Positions 1 through 7,078 of a stretch of DNA of 10,457 bases are shown here, in pieces. The DNA comes from Acetobacteraceae bacterium (lineage in GTDB: Bacteria > Pseudomonadota > Alphaproteobacteria > Acetobacterales > Acetobacteraceae): positions 1-10,457 of the forward strand of contig JADGHI010000096.1 of assembly GCA_019689515.1 (NCBI GenBank). Reading direction: 5' to 3'. The number at the start of each line of letters is the position of its first letter. The stretch's first letter is position 1. Position numbers and translations under genes: made by a program. Below the pieces are notes generated by a model. The model made no database searches. It had not been told where the DNA came from and saw only the letters and a list, made by a program, of their open reading frames with translations.

Positions 1-95
1 CCCAGGGTGAAGCCACGCGGATTGCTGCCGACCCACCACAGCGCGGCGCCGCCGGCCGCGGCGCCGCCCCAGAGCAGGATCCTCCGGCGTTTCAC
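1..95 (-). CDS. N-terminus of exported or membrane-anchored protein (partial, runs off left edge)
   Basis: Reading the minus strand from a GTG at 93-95 gives MKRRRILLWGGAAAGGAALW followed by WVGSNPRGFTLG, open to the window edge. The layout is a basic n-region with consecutive arginines, then a Gly/Ala/Leu/Trp hydrophobic core. That is what a Tat-type or Sec signal, or an N-terminal membrane anchor, looks like. An in-frame GTG at 129-131 would add 12 polar residues. Neither start has a convincing Shine-Dalgarno; a small perfect hairpin (100-114) overlaps the region where one would sit. The gene follows the small exported-protein gene by 55 bp on the same strand, so the two may be co-transcribed. 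The mature domain lies outside the window, so no function can be given. Some molybdopterin-binding oxidoreductase subunits begin this way, but that is only a thought. Confidence 0.5.
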   Translation of the reverse strand, partial: MKRRRILLWGGAAAGGAALWWVGSNPRGFTL

Positions 96-150
96 CGTTC
101 CACCGTCGCGGTGGCTGGGGCGGCGGCTCACAGCGGTTGACCGGTCCGGT

Positions 151-399
151 TCAGCGGCACGAGCAGGCGCGGCCTTCGCCACCGAAGTTCCTGCGGGCGA
201 AGTTCTGCGCGTCCGAGAGGTATCCGAAGCGCGGACCCATCTGGCAGAGGTTGGAGCCGCGGGCGTTGCGCATCTGGTCCGGATCGCGCCCGTCCACCTC
301 GATCTTTCCGTTGGCACAATAGACATAGTAGTTGGCGAGGGCCGCCGTCGGCAGGGACAGCGTCGTGGCGACCAGGGCGGCGGCAAACAGGGTGCGCAT
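151..399 (-). CDS. Small exported four-cysteine protein, unknown function
   Basis: An 82-residue protein. The ATG at 397-399 is preceded by AGGAAAGG with a 10-nt gap, which decides this start over longer in-frame extensions reaching 726. Residues 1-22 are a textbook Sec signal peptide: a short basic start, an Ala/Leu/Val core, and a cleavage site after A22 (ALA before NYYVYC). The mature part is about 60 residues and contains exactly four cysteines (C28, C52, C79, C81). The last two form a CSC pair before the C-terminal Arg, which suggests two disulfides in the periplasm or outside the cell. It is rich in Asn, Arg and aromatic residues (RFGYLSDAQNFARRNFGG). Codons show strong third-position G/C, supporting real coding. 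It lies 80 bp downstream of the 106-residue gene, with a weak promoter-like sequence between. I do not recognise the family. Binding or inhibitor roles are possible but unsupported. Confidence 0.75.
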   Translation of the reverse strand: MRTLFAAALVATTLSLPTAALANYYVYCANGKIEVDGRDPDQMRNARGSNLCQMGPRFGYLSDAQNFARRNFGGEGRACSCR

Positions 400-437
400 T
401 GGGGCGGGGCCTTTCCTGCATCCATTGCGGTCCGGCG

Positions 438-467
438 ATGATGCAGCGCGCCGCGCCGCCGCGACAA
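438..467 (-). promoter_or_regulatory. Weak sigma-70-like promoter before the small exported-protein gene
   Basis: On the minus strand TTGTCG (462-467) and CATCAT (438-443) are separated by 18 bp. Each matches its consensus hexamer at four of six positions. The spacing from the -10 to the ATG at 399 leaves a short leader that includes the SD. In GC-rich alphaproteobacteria such matches are only suggestive, and the gene could equally be read from the fusA transcript. Confidence 0.25.
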
Positions 468-479
468 GCACGAAGGGGC

Positions 480-800
480 TCAGCCCCCGCCGAGCGCCGC
501 CTCGGCGCCGCGCACGGCCTGCAGGGGCAGGGCGGCGCGCCCGACGACCCGGCCGCCGACCACGATGAGCCAGCGGCGCTCCCGGTCCACGGGCGGACGC
601 AGTTCCACCACCCGCGCCTCCTCGTCGCGCGCGACCGCATGGCGGAGCCGCCAGCCGACCCGGATCGGCCCTGAAACGCAAACGACGCGGACGATGGCCT
701 CGCCCGCGTCGTCGCAACCCACCCATTCCCGGGTCCGGTCCGGGTCGTCCGGACCGTCCCCCTCCGTGCGGCCACGCACCCAGCGGAGCCGCATCGGCAT
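480..800 (-). CDS. Hypothetical 106-residue protein directly downstream of fusA
   Basis: The ATG at 798-800 lies 2 bp after the fusA stop codon, so translational coupling is likely; no strong SD is visible. Third codon positions are almost all G or C across the frame, and the composition is balanced. Both facts favour a real gene over a shadow frame. The N-terminal 25 residues are polar and Asp/Arg/Gly-rich. From about residue 26 alternating hydrophobic stretches (AIVRVVCVSG, IRVGWRLRHAV, RWLIVVGGRVVGRAALPL) suggest a small all-beta cytoplasmic domain. There is no signal peptide and no membrane segment. Two cysteines (C29, C41) are present. A short GGGGC/GCCCC stem surrounds the stop codon and is followed by TTCG, too weak to call a terminator. 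I recognise no family; position suggests co-expression with EF-G, which does not prove a translation role. Confidence 0.6.
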   Translation of the reverse strand: MPMRLRWVRGRTEGDGPDDPDRTREWVGCDDAGEAIVRVVCVSGPIRVGWRLRHAVARDEEARVVELRPPVDRERRWLIVVGGRVVGRAALPLQAVRGAEAALGGG

Positions 801-802
801 GA

Positions 803-2884
803 TCAGGCGCTCTTGGCCATGATCTCGTCCGCGATCTGCCGCGGCACGGGATCGTAGTGGTGGAACTGCATCGAGAAGCTCGCGCGCCCCTTCGTCATGC
901 CCCGCAGGTTGGAGATGTAGCCGAACATCTCCTTCAGCGGAACATGCGCCCGGACGATGACGGAGGTGCCCGCCATGTCCTGGCTCTGGATCACGCCGCG
1001 GCGGCGGTTGAGGTCGCCCACCACGTCGCCGACGTGGTCCTGGGGCGTGGTCACCTCCACGTCCATGATCGGCTCCAGGATCACCGGGCCGGCCTTCTTC
1101 ATGCCCTCGCGGAAGCAGGCCTTGGCGGCGATCTCGAAGGCGAGCGCCGAGGAGTCCACGTCGTGGTACTTGCCGTCCACCAGCGTGGCCTTGAAGTCCA
1201 CGGTGGGGAAGCCGGCGAGCACGCCCGTATCGGCCTGGACGCGGATGCCCTTCTCCACTGCCGGGATGTACTCCTTCGGCACGGCGCCGCCGACGACCTG
1301 GTTCTCGAAGATGATGCCCGCGTTCCGCTCCAGCGGCTCGAAGATGATCTTCACCTCGGCGAACTGGCCGGAGCCGCCGGTCTGCTTCTTGTGTGTATAG
1401 ACCTCGGTGTGCGGCCGCGTGATGGTCTCGCGGTAGGCGACCTGCGGCGCGCCGACATTGGCGTCCACGCCGTACTCGCGCTTCAGCCGGTCGATGACGA
1501 TCTCGAGGTGCAGCTCGCCCATGCCGGAGAGGATGGTCTGGCCCGTCTCCTGGTCGGTGCGGAGCCGCAAGCTCGGGTCCTCGCCGGCCAGCTTCTGCAG
1601 GCCGATCGTCATCTTCTCGATCGCGTCCTTGGTCTTGGGCTCGACCGAGATGTCGATGACCGGCACCGGGAAGGCCATGCGCTCCAGCACCACCGGATCG
1701 GCCGGATCGGCCAGGGTGTCGCCCGTACCCGTGTCCTTCAGGCCCACGAAGGCGGCGATGTCGCCGGCATAGACCTCCTTGATCTCCTCGCGCTTGTCGG
1801 CGTGCATCTGGAACATGCGGCCGATGCGCTCCTTGTGGCCCTTGGTGGTGTTCAGCACCTGGTCGCCCGTGCGCAGCACGCCGCGATAGACGCGGACGAA
1901 GGTGAGGTTGCCGTACTTGTCGTTGATGATCTTGAAGGCCAGGCCGGCGAAGGGCCCGTCCTCGCTCACCTCGATGACGCGGCGGTCGCTGTCCTCATCC
2001 TGCCCTTCCTCGGGGGCGACCTTGATGCCCTCGATGTCCACCGGGCTCGGCAGATAGTCGATCACCGCGTCGAGCAGCGGCTGGACGCCCTTGTTCTTGA
2101 AGGAGGAGCCGCAGACCACCGGGCGGAACTCGCCCGAGATGGTGCCCTTCTTGATGCACCTCTTCAGCGTCTCGACGGAGACGTCGCCCTTGTCGAAGTA
2201 CTCCTCCATCGCCGCATCGTCCACCGCGAGGGCGGTGTCGAGCAGCTTCTGGCGGTACTCCGCCGCCTTCTCCTTGAGGTCGTCGGGGATCTCGGCCTCG
2301 TGGAACTTGGCGCCGAGCTCGTCGCCCTCCCAGACCAGCGCCTTCATGGTGACGAGGTCCACCACGCCCTTCAGCGTGTCCTCGGCGCCGATCGGGATCT
2401 GCAGCGCGACCCAGTTGATGCCGAGCTTCTCGGTCAGCGTCGCGGCGGCGCGGAAGAAGTCCGATCCGGTACGGTCCAGCTTGTTGATGTAGATGATGCG
2501 CGGGACGTTGTAGCGGTCGGCGAGGCGCCAGTTCGTCTCGGACTGCGGCTGTACGCCCGCCACGCCCTCGATGATGAAGATGGCGCCATCGAGCACGCGC
2601 AGGCTCCGGTTGACCTCGATGTTGAAGTCGATGTGGCCCGGCGTGTCGATGATGTTGATCCGGTGGCCCTTCCACTCGGCCGTGACCGCGGCGGAGGTGA
2701 TGGTGATGCCCCGCTCGCGCTCCTGGTCCATGTAGTCGGTCGTGGTGGTGCCGTCGTGCACCTCACCGAGCTTATGGGACTTACCGGTGTAGTAGAGGAT
2801 CCGCTCCGTCGTCGTAGTCTTGCCCGCGTCGATATGCGCGGTGATGCCGATATTGCGGATCTTTTCGAGCGGGGTGCGCGCCAC
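803..2884 (-). CDS. fusA: Translation elongation factor G (EF-G)
   Basis: A 693-residue translational GTPase that drives tRNA-mRNA translocation and, with RRF, ribosome recycling in the cytoplasm. GTPase motifs are intact: P-loop AHIDAGKT (16-23), switch I ERGITITSAA (57-66), DTPGH (80-84), NKLD (134-137) and GSS (259-261). Domain IV carries the conserved YHDVDSSALAF segment (H574 corresponds to the tip histidine), and domain V carries HVGDVVGDLNRRRG (617-630). Length fits full-length EF-G (E. coli 704). The start is GTG at 2882-2884, preceded by GGAGG with a 6-nt gap, which settles it. No rpsL or rpsG lies upstream and no tuf downstream, so this is not in a standard str operon. Several usually conserved positions differ: the motif after G3 reads IDFNIEVNRSLRVLDG where most bacteria have VDFTIEVERS. 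It may be a lineage-specific sole EF-G or a second copy. No clear promoter is visible upstream. Confidence 0.97.
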   Translation of the reverse strand: MARTPLEKIRNIGITAHIDAGKTTTTERILYYTGKSHKLGEVHDGTTTTDYMDQERERGITITSAAVTAEWKGHRINIIDTPGHIDFNIEVNRSLRVLDGAIFIIEGVAGVQPQSETNWRLADRYNVPRIIYINKLDRTGSDFFRAAATLTEKLGINWVALQIPIGAEDTLKGVVDLVTMKALVWEGDELGAKFHEAEIPDDLKEKAAEYRQKLLDTALAVDDAAMEEYFDKGDVSVETLKRCIKKGTISGEFRPVVCGSSFKNKGVQPLLDAVIDYLPSPVDIEGIKVAPEEGQDEDSDRRVIEVSEDGPFAGLAFKIINDKYGNLTFVRVYRGVLRTGDQVLNTTKGHKERIGRMFQMHADKREEIKEVYAGDIAAFVGLKDTGTGDTLADPADPVVLERMAFPVPVIDISVEPKTKDAIEKMTIGLQKLAGEDPSLRLRTDQETGQTILSGMGELHLEIVIDRLKREYGVDANVGAPQVAYRETITRPHTEVYTHKKQTGGSGQFAEVKIIFEPLERNAGIIFENQVVGGAVPKEYIPAVEKGIRVQADTGVLAGFPTVDFKATLVDGKYHDVDSSALAFEIAAKACFREGMKKAGPVILEPIMDVEVTTPQDHVGDVVGDLNRRRGVIQSQDMAGTSVIVRAHVPLKEMFGYISNLRGMTKGRASFSMQFHHYDPVPRQIADEIMAKSA

Positions 2885-3412
2885 GATGGGCCTCCATACG
2901 CGAAAACGGGCCCGAACGCAGTGGGTTCTGCCCTGCGCCGCCCGTGGTCAGGTTCGGAAAATGGGTTGGCTACCGACTTCCGAGGCGACAGATGCGCAAT
3001 TGGGGCGGGATTTGCAAGCGCCCCCGCTGCGCTCTGGCCCCCGATGGGTGCATGCGGCTCGGCACGGGGCGCAGGGCTGGCCGCGCCAGACGGGGCCGGG
3101 AGGCGCGGGCGGCCCCCCGCTCCGCGCGGATATCAGGCCGCGCAGAAGGGGGGCGAGCGCGCGGTCCGAAGCCGGCGAAGGCGGAGGGGATCGCTCCTCC
3201 GGCGCAACGCGCGCGCCGGTCGCCCTGACCGTTCGGGGCACGGAACCGCGGTGCGTGTGGCCGAAGCGCGACACCGGTACGGCGGAACGATTCGGCCCTG
3301 GCGCAGGTCACGACTCCACGCCGCCTCGGCGACCGATCGGCCCGGAGGCTCGTCCGAGGTCGGCCATCGCCGCATTTGTACGGCGCGGGCGGCCCGGTGC
3401 GCCGCCGGAGGA

Positions 3413-3439
3413 GACCGGCTGGGCTAGCCAGGCCCGGTC
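3413..3439 (-). repeat. Bulged 10-bp hairpin downstream of wrbA
   Basis: GACCGG (3413-3418) pairs with CCGGTC (3434-3439), and CTGG (3419-3422) with CCAG (3428-3431), leaving a 5-nt loop and a 2-nt bulge. It is the second of two hairpins in the wrbA 3' region when read on the minus strand. No T-tract follows, so a role in transcript end protection or rho-type termination is only inference. Confidence 0.45.
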
Positions 3440-3447
3440 CCAGGGCG

Positions 3448-3483
3448 TCGGGCGCCCCCCGCTTCCGGCAAGGCGGCGCCCGA
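3448..3483 (-). terminator. GC-rich hairpin 11 bp after the wrbA stop, possible terminator
   Basis: A perfect 9-bp stem (3448-3456 with 3475-3483) closes an 18-nt loop just past the wrbA stop. Position fits a terminator or 3' stabilising structure, but the minus strand beyond it has no run of T. It is therefore not a canonical rho-independent terminator. Confidence 0.35.
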
Positions 3484-3494
3484 TCACCGCACCA

Positions 3495-4124
3495 TCACGC
3501 CGCCGCCGCCCGTGCCTCCGCACCCTGGCCCGCCAGCCGCGCCGCGATTCGGGCCACGTGCCGGCCCTGCCAGCGCGCCATCTCCAGTTCACCCTCGCTC
3601 GGCATGCGCTTGCCATCGCCGCCGGTCAGCGTCGTCACGCCATAGGGGCTGCCGCCGGTGATCTCGTCCATGCGCATCTGCCCGGCCGCGGCATAGGGGA
3701 GCCCAACCTGCACCATGCCGTGGTGCAGCAGCATGGTGTGGATCGCCATCAGCGTCGTCTCCTGCCCGCCATGCTGCGTGGCGGTGGAGGTGAAGGCGCT
3801 GCCGACCTTGCCGATCAGCGCGCCCCTGGCCCAGAGCTCGCCGGTCTGGTCCCAGAAATTGGCCATCTGCGCGGCCATCCGTCCGTAGCGCGTCGGCGAG
3901 CCGACGATGATCGCGTCGTACTGGTCGAGCTCCTGGGGGCTGGCGACCGGGGCCTTCTGGTCGAGCTTCGCGCCCGCCTTCCGCGCCACCTCCTCGGGAA
4001 CCAGCTCGGGAACGCGCTTGAGCGCGACCTCGGCGCCTGCCTCGCGCGCTCCCTCCGCCACCGCTTCCGCCATCCGCTCGGTATGACCGTACATGGAATA
4101 GTACAGCACCAGCACTTTCGGCAT
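3495..4124 (-). CDS. wrbA: NAD(P)H:quinone oxidoreductase, WrbA family
   Basis: A 209-residue flavodoxin-like protein of the type IV quinone oxidoreductase family. These are FMN-bound tetramers that reduce quinones by two electrons and limit semiquinone and oxidative stress in the cytoplasm. The start MPKVLVLYYSMYGHTERMAE gives the first beta-strand and the FMN phosphate loop (SMYGHT, 10-15). SPTRYGRMAAQMANFWDQTG (76-95) and STATQHGGQETTL (113-125) are the other flavin-contact segments. HHG at 134-136 and GSPYG at 158-162 match family positions. The ATG at 4122-4124 is supported by AAGGAGA about 11 nt upstream; a 25-residue extension to 4199 is not needed. Length is close to E. coli WrbA (198), with an Ala-rich C-terminal tail added. 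It is transcribed divergently from the DUF1800 gene across a 158-bp gap. Confidence 0.95.
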   Translation of the reverse strand: MPKVLVLYYSMYGHTERMAEAVAEGAREAGAEVALKRVPELVPEEVARKAGAKLDQKAPVASPQELDQYDAIIVGSPTRYGRMAAQMANFWDQTGELWARGALIGKVGSAFTSTATQHGGQETTLMAIHTMLLHHGMVQVGLPYAAAGQMRMDEITGGSPYGVTTLTGGDGKRMPSEGELEMARWQGRHVARIAARLAGQGAEARAAAA

Positions 4125-4282
4125 GGCCGACACACTCTCCTTCTCGTCCGGTTCTCGATGGAGGCGAGATGTGCTCCGCATGGCCCGCGGTAAACCCACC
4201 CAGGCCGATAAGCTTCATTACAATCGGGAATGGGCCGCGTGCGGCATGATGCGCGCGACGCCTCCCACGGTATGATGCAGGC
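4125..4282. promoter_or_regulatory. Divergent intergenic region between wrbA and the DUF1800 gene
   Basis: This 158-bp gap must hold the promoters for both outward genes. Its only AT-rich patch is around 4209-4226, where TACAAT (4219-4224) matches the -10 consensus at five of six positions on the plus strand. The same patch reads TGTAAT on the minus strand. Neither has a good -35 partner at 16-18 bp, so actual start sites remain unassigned. Confidence 0.4.
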
Positions 4283-5707
4283 ATGGACATCCAGAGCGTC
4301 GTTGCCTCGGTCCGTTTCGGCCTGGGCCGTCGTCCCGGCGATCCCGTCCCGTCGGATCCGGTCGCGTGGCTCGAGCGCCAGCTTGCCCGGCCCGCTCCCC
4401 TGCCGCCCCAGGGCTATGCGGGCATCCCGGAGGCCTTCGCGGCGATCCGGGCCGACCGCGAGACCGAACGCACGATCCGCGAGGCGCAGGCGGCCGTCCC
4501 GCGTTCGGCCCCGCAGGGCACGACCATGGGCGGCACGATGGAGGGCGAGGCGATGATGGCCCCGGCGGAGCGAGCGCCGCCTCGTGCCGCAGCCCGGCCG
4601 CGCCGCCCGGAGTTCCAGCGCCCGCAGCTCATCCGCGCCGCAGGCATCGCCTGGATCGCCCACGGCCTCGAGGCGGCGGAGGAATACCACGTCCGCCTGA
4701 CCAATTTCTGGCTCAACCACTTCACGGTGAGCCGCCGCAGGCCCAACGCCGGCGTCTTCCTCGGCGATTTCCTGCGCAGCGCCATCCGCCCGCACGTCAC
4801 CGGCCGCTTCGCCGACATGCTGCTGGCGGTGGCGCGCCATCCGGCGATGCTGCTCTATCTCGACAACGCCGGCTCGATCGGGCCGAACAGCCGGGCGGGG
4901 CTGCGCCGCGGCCGCGGGCTCAACGAGAACCTGGCGCGCGAGATCCTGGAGCTGCACACGCTCAGCCCCGCCGCCGGCTACACCCAGGCCGACGTCACCG
5001 AATTCGCCAAGATCCTGACCGGCTGGTCGGTCGAGGGCCAACGCGAGCCCCTCGGCTTCGTCTTCCGCCCCAACACCCACGAGCCGGGCGAGAAGACCCT
5101 GATGGGCCGCCGCTACCCGCCGGGCGAGGAGGGGGGCATCGCCGCGCTGCGCTGGATCGCGGAGCATCCGGCGACGCACCGCCACCTGGCGACCAAGCTG
5201 GTCCGCCACTTCGTCGCCGACGATCCGCCGCGCGCGGCGGTGGACCGCATCTTCGCCGTGCTGCGCGACACGCGCGGCGATCTCGGCGCCGCCGCCCGTG
5301 CGCTGATCCGCTTGCCCGAGGCCTGGTCGCCGCCGCTCACCAAACTCCGCACGCCGCTCGACTACGTACTCGCCGTGCTGCGCGCGCTCGAGGCGCCGCC
5401 CGAGGCCGGGGCGGAGATCGCCTGGCGCGACCTGCCGCGCCTCGGCCAGCCGCTGTGGTCCGCGCCGGCGCCGAATGGCTGGGCCGACTCCGCCGCTGAA
5501 TGGGCTGCGCCGGAGGGCATCCTGCGGCGTGTCGAATGGGCGCATGCGCTCGCGGGGCGCGGCGGGCGGCAGGATGCGCGCGCCCTGGCGGAGGCGGTGC
5601 TCGGCCCGCTTGCCCACGAAGACACATTGCGCGAGGCCGGCCGCGCCGGCTCCGCGCGTGATGCCCTCACCCTCGTGCTCGCCAGCCCGGAGTTTCAGCG
5701 CCGATGA
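4283..5707 (+). CDS. DUF1800 family protein
   Basis: A 474-residue protein with the hallmark blocks of DUF1800. These are an N-terminal RFGLGRRPGD (11-20), FWLNHFTVS (142-150), LLYLDNAGSIGPNS (190-203), NENLAREILELHTL (214-227) with GYTQADV after it, LTGWSV (245-250), and HLATKLVRHFV (301-311). The family has no firmly established biochemical activity and is often encoded beside a DUF1501 gene, as here. Residues 76-112 form a low-complexity Met/Ala/Pro/Arg linker. No signal peptide or membrane segment is visible; the protein opens directly with the family's first helix. The ATG at 4283 has only a weak purine patch before it, but upstream ATGs are out of frame. Its stop overlaps the next start as ATGA, so the two genes are translationally coupled. 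Family assignment is firm, function is unknown. Confidence 0.93.
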   Translation: MDIQSVVASVRFGLGRRPGDPVPSDPVAWLERQLARPAPLPPQGYAGIPEAFAAIRADRETERTIREAQAAVPRSAPQGTTMGGTMEGEAMMAPAERAPPRAAARPRRPEFQRPQLIRAAGIAWIAHGLEAAEEYHVRLTNFWLNHFTVSRRRPNAGVFLGDFLRSAIRPHVTGRFADMLLAVARHPAMLLYLDNAGSIGPNSRAGLRRGRGLNENLAREILELHTLSPAAGYTQADVTEFAKILTGWSVEGQREPLGFVFRPNTHEPGEKTLMGRRYPPGEEGGIAALRWIAEHPATHRHLATKLVRHFVADDPPRAAVDRIFAVLRDTRGDLGAAARALIRLPEAWSPPLTKLRTPLDYVLAVLRALEAPPEAGAEIAWRDLPRLGQPLWSAPAPNGWADSAAEWAAPEGILRRVEWAHALAGRGGRQDARALAEAVLGPLAHEDTLREAGRAGSARDALTLVLASPEFQRR

Positions 5708-6975
5708 GGACCGACCCGATCCCGACCCGCGACGGTTCGCGACAGCCGCGCGAGTCCGCCGGGCCGCGCGTTGGCCGCCGCGGATTCCTGCTCGGCCTGT
5801 CGGCCACGGTCGCGCTGGGTTCCGCGCGGCTCGCCCTTGCCCAGGCGCCGGGCGAGCGGCGCTTCGTCGTGGTGCTGCTGCGCGGCGCGCTCGACGGACT
5901 CAGCGCGGTGCCGGCCTATGGCGATCCCGACTTCGCCGCGCTGCGCGGCCCGCTCGCCCTGCCCGAGCCGGGGCAGGAGGGCGGCGCGCTCGACCTCGGC
6001 GGGCGGTTCGGCCTGCACCCGCGGCTGCGCACGCTGCACGCCCTCTACCGGGAGGGTGAGGCGCTGGTGCTGCACGCGGTGGCGGGGCCATACCGCAGCC
6101 GCAGCCATTTCGAGGCGCAGGATCTGCTGGAGGCCGGCTTGGCGGACCGGCGGCTCGCAAGCGGCTGGCTGAACCGGGCGCTGGCGGCGATGCCGTCGCC
6201 GTCGCCGCGCGGCGGGGCAGGTGAGGGCATCGGCCTTGCCGTCGGCACCGGCGTGCCGCTGCTGCTGCGCGGGCCGGCGGCGGTGCGAAGCTACGCGCCC
6301 CAGGGCCTGGCGCAGCCGGAGACGGATCTGCTCGCGCGCATCGCGGCGCTGAGTGCGCGCGACCCGCTGCTCGGTCCCGCGGTCGCCGAGGGATTGCGCG
6401 ACCGGGGCTTCACCGCGGCCGTGCTGGCCGGGCAGCAGGCAGCGATGGGTGGGCGCGGCGGGGCAGGGCAGAATGCCTTTCCCGCCCTGGCGGGGGCAGC
6501 GGGGCGGCTGCTCGCGGCGGCGGACGGGCCGCGCGTCGCGGCGCTGGAACTCGGCGGCTGGGATACCCATGCCGGGCAGGTGGGGCGGCTGGTGCAGCCC
6601 CTCGGCGCGCTCGACGACGGCATCGCGGCGCTGCGCGAGGGCCTCGGCGAGCACTGGCGGCGCACGGCGGTGCTGGTGATCACCGAGTTCGGCCGCACCG
6701 TGCGCGTGAACGGTACCCTCGGCACCGACCACGGCACGGCGGGTGCTGCCTTCGTCCTCGGCGGCGCGGTGGCCGGCGGTGCGGTGCGCACCACCTGGCC
6801 GGGCCTCGCCGAGCGGCAGCTCTTCCAGGGCCGCGACCTGGCGCCGACCACCGATCTGCGCGCCGTCGCCAAGGGACTGCTGCGCGACCATCTGCGCCTG
6901 TCGGCCGGCGCGCTGGCCCAAGCTTTCCCGGGGAGCGAGGCGGTCACGCCCATGAGTGGGCTGGTGCGTTCGTAG
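5704..6975 (+). CDS. DUF1501 family protein with Tat signal
   Basis: A 423-residue protein whose N-terminus has a twin-arginine motif, RRGFLLG (25-31), a hydrophobic core, and an ALA cleavage site near residue 46, predicting folded export to the periplasm. Family blocks include FVVVLLRGALDGLSAVP (54-70), RSRSHFEAQD (131-140), LGGWDTHAGQ (283-292) and ITEFGRTVRVNGTLGTDHGT (326-345). Family knowledge, from memory, places DUF1501 in the alkaline phosphatase/sulfatase-like fold group, and the Asp/His of WDTH and TDHG could be metal ligands; no substrate is known. The ATG at 5704-5706 overlaps the DUF1800 stop by 4 bp, and it is the start that keeps the Tat motif at the expected depth. Convergent with the VOC gene, with a 103-bp gap. 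Family call firm, activity inferred only. Confidence 0.93.
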   Translation: MRTDPIPTRDGSRQPRESAGPRVGRRGFLLGLSATVALGSARLALAQAPGERRFVVVLLRGALDGLSAVPAYGDPDFAALRGPLALPEPGQEGGALDLGGRFGLHPRLRTLHALYREGEALVLHAVAGPYRSRSHFEAQDLLEAGLADRRLASGWLNRALAAMPSPSPRGGAGEGIGLAVGTGVPLLLRGPAAVRSYAPQGLAQPETDLLARIAALSARDPLLGPAVAEGLRDRGFTAAVLAGQQAAMGGRGGAGQNAFPALAGAAGRLLAAADGPRVAALELGGWDTHAGQVGRLVQPLGALDDGIAALREGLGEHWRRTAVLVITEFGRTVRVNGTLGTDHGTAGAAFVLGGAVAGGAVRTTWPGLAERQLFQGRDLAPTTDLRAVAKGLLRDHLRLSAGALAQAFPGSEAVTPMSGLVRS

Positions 6976-7018
6976 GGGAGGGCAGGGGGCAGGCCGCAAC
7001 TCGCGGCAGACCGCGCCG

Positions 7019-7041
7019 GTCGGGCGGGGCCCGACGGTTTC
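7019..7041 (+). terminator. Possible terminator after the DUF1501 gene
   Basis: GTCGGGC (7019-7025) and GCCCGAC (7029-7035) form a 7-bp stem with a GGG loop. It is followed on the plus strand by GGTTTC, a very short T run. The position, 44 bp after the DUF1501 stop and between convergent genes, is right for a terminator, but the tail is poor. Confidence 0.35.
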
Positions 7042-7078
7042 GCTGCCGCCGGACCTGCCACTCCCTCCGCCGGGCGCG

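Larger units (their letters stand above)
2885..3494. other. 610-bp intergenic stretch between fusA and wrbA, no credible gene
   Basis: Open frames here on both strands translate to Arg/Pro/Ala-rich, low-complexity sequence without recognisable motifs. I see no tRNA, RNase P, tmRNA or other structured-RNA signature. The right part holds two GC-rich hairpins behind wrbA (listed separately). A CGGAGG/CCTCCG inverted repeat lies near 3181-3200. The left 130 bp should hold the fusA promoter and leader, but no -35/-10 pair stands out. Confidence 0.6.

Noticed and set aside
7..775. Overlapping open frames on both strands around the small exported-protein gene, up to 215 codons
   Set aside because: Arg/Pro/Ala-rich shadows; only the 82-residue frame has a signal peptide, an SD and sensible composition.
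2944..3375. Several 80-110 codon frames in the gap upstream of fusA
   Set aside because: They are Arg/Pro-rich on both strands, with no SD, motifs or codon bias like the neighbours.
857..3427. An 856-codon open frame on the plus strand, antisense to fusA and running into the gap upstream of it
   Set aside because: It mirrors the fusA codon pattern, has the His/Val/Leu/Asp-rich composition typical of antisense frames in high-GC DNA, and shows no domain or SD; EF-G on the other strand is unambiguous.
3815..5617. A 600-codon minus-strand open frame spanning parts of wrbA and antisense to the DUF1800 gene
   Set aside because: The part over wrbA is wrbA in the wrong frame, and the rest is an Arg/Ala-rich antisense shadow of DUF1800.
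5695..6999. A long minus-strand frame antisense to DUF1501
   Set aside because: Low-complexity Arg/Ala/Gln/Gly composition; the plus-strand protein has clear family motifs and a Tat signal.
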